Shown here: piece by piece, positions 4,919 through 5,546 of the stretch
Layout: every line of letters starts with the position of its first letter
Position numbering within the stretch: position 1 is the stretch's first letter
Source of the DNA: Propionibacteriaceae bacterium
GTDB taxonomy: Bacteria > Actinomycetota > Actinomycetes > Propionibacteriales > Propionibacteriaceae
Length of the DNA stretch: 5,546 bases
Assembly: GCA_030450535.1 (NCBI GenBank)
Contig: JAKDIK010000196.1
Coordinates: 1 to 5,546, forward strand
Direction: 5' to 3'
The notes under the pieces: generated by a model
The model's input: only the letters and a program-made list of their open reading frames with translations
Told to the model about the DNA's origin: nothing
The model's database searches: none
Translations under genes and position numbers: made by a program

Positions 4919-5546
4919 GATGCTCTCGAGCACACGGATCGCCTGACCGATGCCGTCCTCGGCGCGGATCCGTGCGCCCAGCGCCGCGGCACGCTCGGCT
5001 GCAGGCGGGTCGGCGACCAGGCGTTCCAGCCCGGCGGCCAGCGTGTCGGCCGTGAGCGATTTCATCGGGATCGGTGCGGGGCCCAGACCGCCAGCGTGGA
5101 TCCGCTGCCCCCACCACGGCTGGTCGCCGAGCAGCGGGCAGACCAGACTCGGCCGCCCGGCCCGCAGCGTGGCGCCCACAGTGCCGGCGCCGCCGTGGTG
5201 CACGGCCGCGCCGACCCTCGGCAGCAGCCAGTCGTGCGGAACGTGTCCCACGGCCAGCGTGCCCTCCGTCAGGCCCTCGGCGCTCACCCCGCCCCAGCCG
5301 GCGCCGACGACGGCGCGCAGCCCGGTCCGGCGCAGTGCGCCACTCACGGCGTCCGAGAGCTGCTCGCGGAGTCCGCCGAGCGCCATGGACCCGAAGCCGA
5401 GATACACGTCCGGACGCCCCGCCGCGACGAACTCGACGAGCTCGGGCGGGGGATCGGCATCACCGTCCAGGAACCAGTAGCCGGTCACGTGGGCGGTCGG
5501 GGGGAAGTCGTCGGGCGTGGGAACGAACGTGGACGAGAAGGGGTAC
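4907..5546 (-). CDS. UGT/MurG-like glycosyltransferase, C-terminal part (start outside window)
   Basis: The frame is open to the window edge, giving 212 residues; the N-terminal, acceptor-binding half of a protein of about 400 lies beyond 5546. The first residues, YPFSSTFVPTPDDF then HVTGYWFLD, match the linker before the second Rossmann domain of GT1/GT28-type enzymes. Residues 48-54 (YLGFGSM) are the start of that domain. HHGGAGT (116-122) and GDQPWW (140-145) are the donor-sugar-nucleotide motif, in the form found in sterol 3-beta-glucosyltransferases and antibiotic or rhamnolipid-type UGTs. The end, PIPMKSLTADTL then GARIRAEDGI, is typical of the same group. It transfers a sugar from a nucleotide donor to a small lipophilic acceptor; the acceptor cannot be told from this half. 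GTG 5488 is internal, since conserved sequence continues upstream of it. All visible motifs are intact. The next gene begins 43 bases after its stop. Confidence 0.88.
   Translation of the reverse strand, partial: YPFSSTFVPTPDDFPPTAHVTGYWFLDGDADPPPELVEFVAAGRPDVYLGFGSMALGGLREQLSDAVSGALRRTGLRAVVGAGWGGVSAEGLTEGTLAVGHVPHDWLLPRVGAAVHHGGAGTVGATLRAGRPSLVCPLLGDQPWWGQRIHAGGLGPAPIPMKSLTADTLAAGLERLVADPPAAERAAALGARIRAEDGIGQAIRVLESIAPS

Noticed and set aside
1..5546. CRISPR arrays, tRNA or rRNA genes, insertion sequences, attachment sites
   Set aside because: No regularly spaced direct repeats, no cloverleaf-like segment with a TTCGA-type arm, no transposase or integrase motifs and no terminal inverted repeats were seen.

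Overview
The window is GC-rich throughout, with long open frames on both strands, GTG and TTG start candidates, few clear Shine-Dalgarno sites and probable leaderless promoters. Its proteins have an actinobacterial flavour: a secreted metallophosphoesterase with N- and C-terminal accessory domains, a MurG/UGT-like glycosyltransferase, and an uncharacterised protein rich in W, R and D. I infer a high-GC Gram-positive actinobacterium and cannot name the genus.

Layout. (1) Bases 1-650, minus strand: a two-gene unit shaped like an MntA/HEPN toxin-antitoxin pair. The antitoxin-type nucleotidyltransferase (176-640) looks intact, with an N-terminal helix-turn-helix. The partner overlapping it by 4 bases (15-179) is only 54 codons long. 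It seems to keep the two ends of a HEPN toxin but not the middle, where the RNase motif would lie. (2) Bases 650-828: a divergent control region with a promoter on each side, two small palindromes and GTTCA-type repeats. (3) Bases 829-2946, plus strand: a calcineurin-like phosphoesterase made to be exported. Its well-placed ribosome binding site and GTG start are followed at codon 4 by an in-frame TAG, which cuts the signal peptide off from the rest of the protein. (4) Bases 2947-3099: a convergent spacer with two hairpins, the first a likely terminator. (5) Bases 3100-4863, minus strand: a 587-residue conserved protein of unknown function, probably leaderless. (6) Bases 4907-5546, minus strand: the C-terminal 212 residues of a glycosyltransferase that begins beyond the window.

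How the genes relate. Only the MntA/HEPN pair is clearly one unit. The glycosyltransferase and the unknown gene run the same way 43 bases apart and may be co-transcribed, although the unknown gene has its own -10-like site. The phosphoesterase stands alone. Two neighbouring loci each carry one apparent lesion: a deleted toxin core and a stop in a signal peptide. This is the most notable feature of the window. I see no complete new system. The best leads are the gutted toxin, the interrupted signal peptide and the uncharacterised 587-residue protein.
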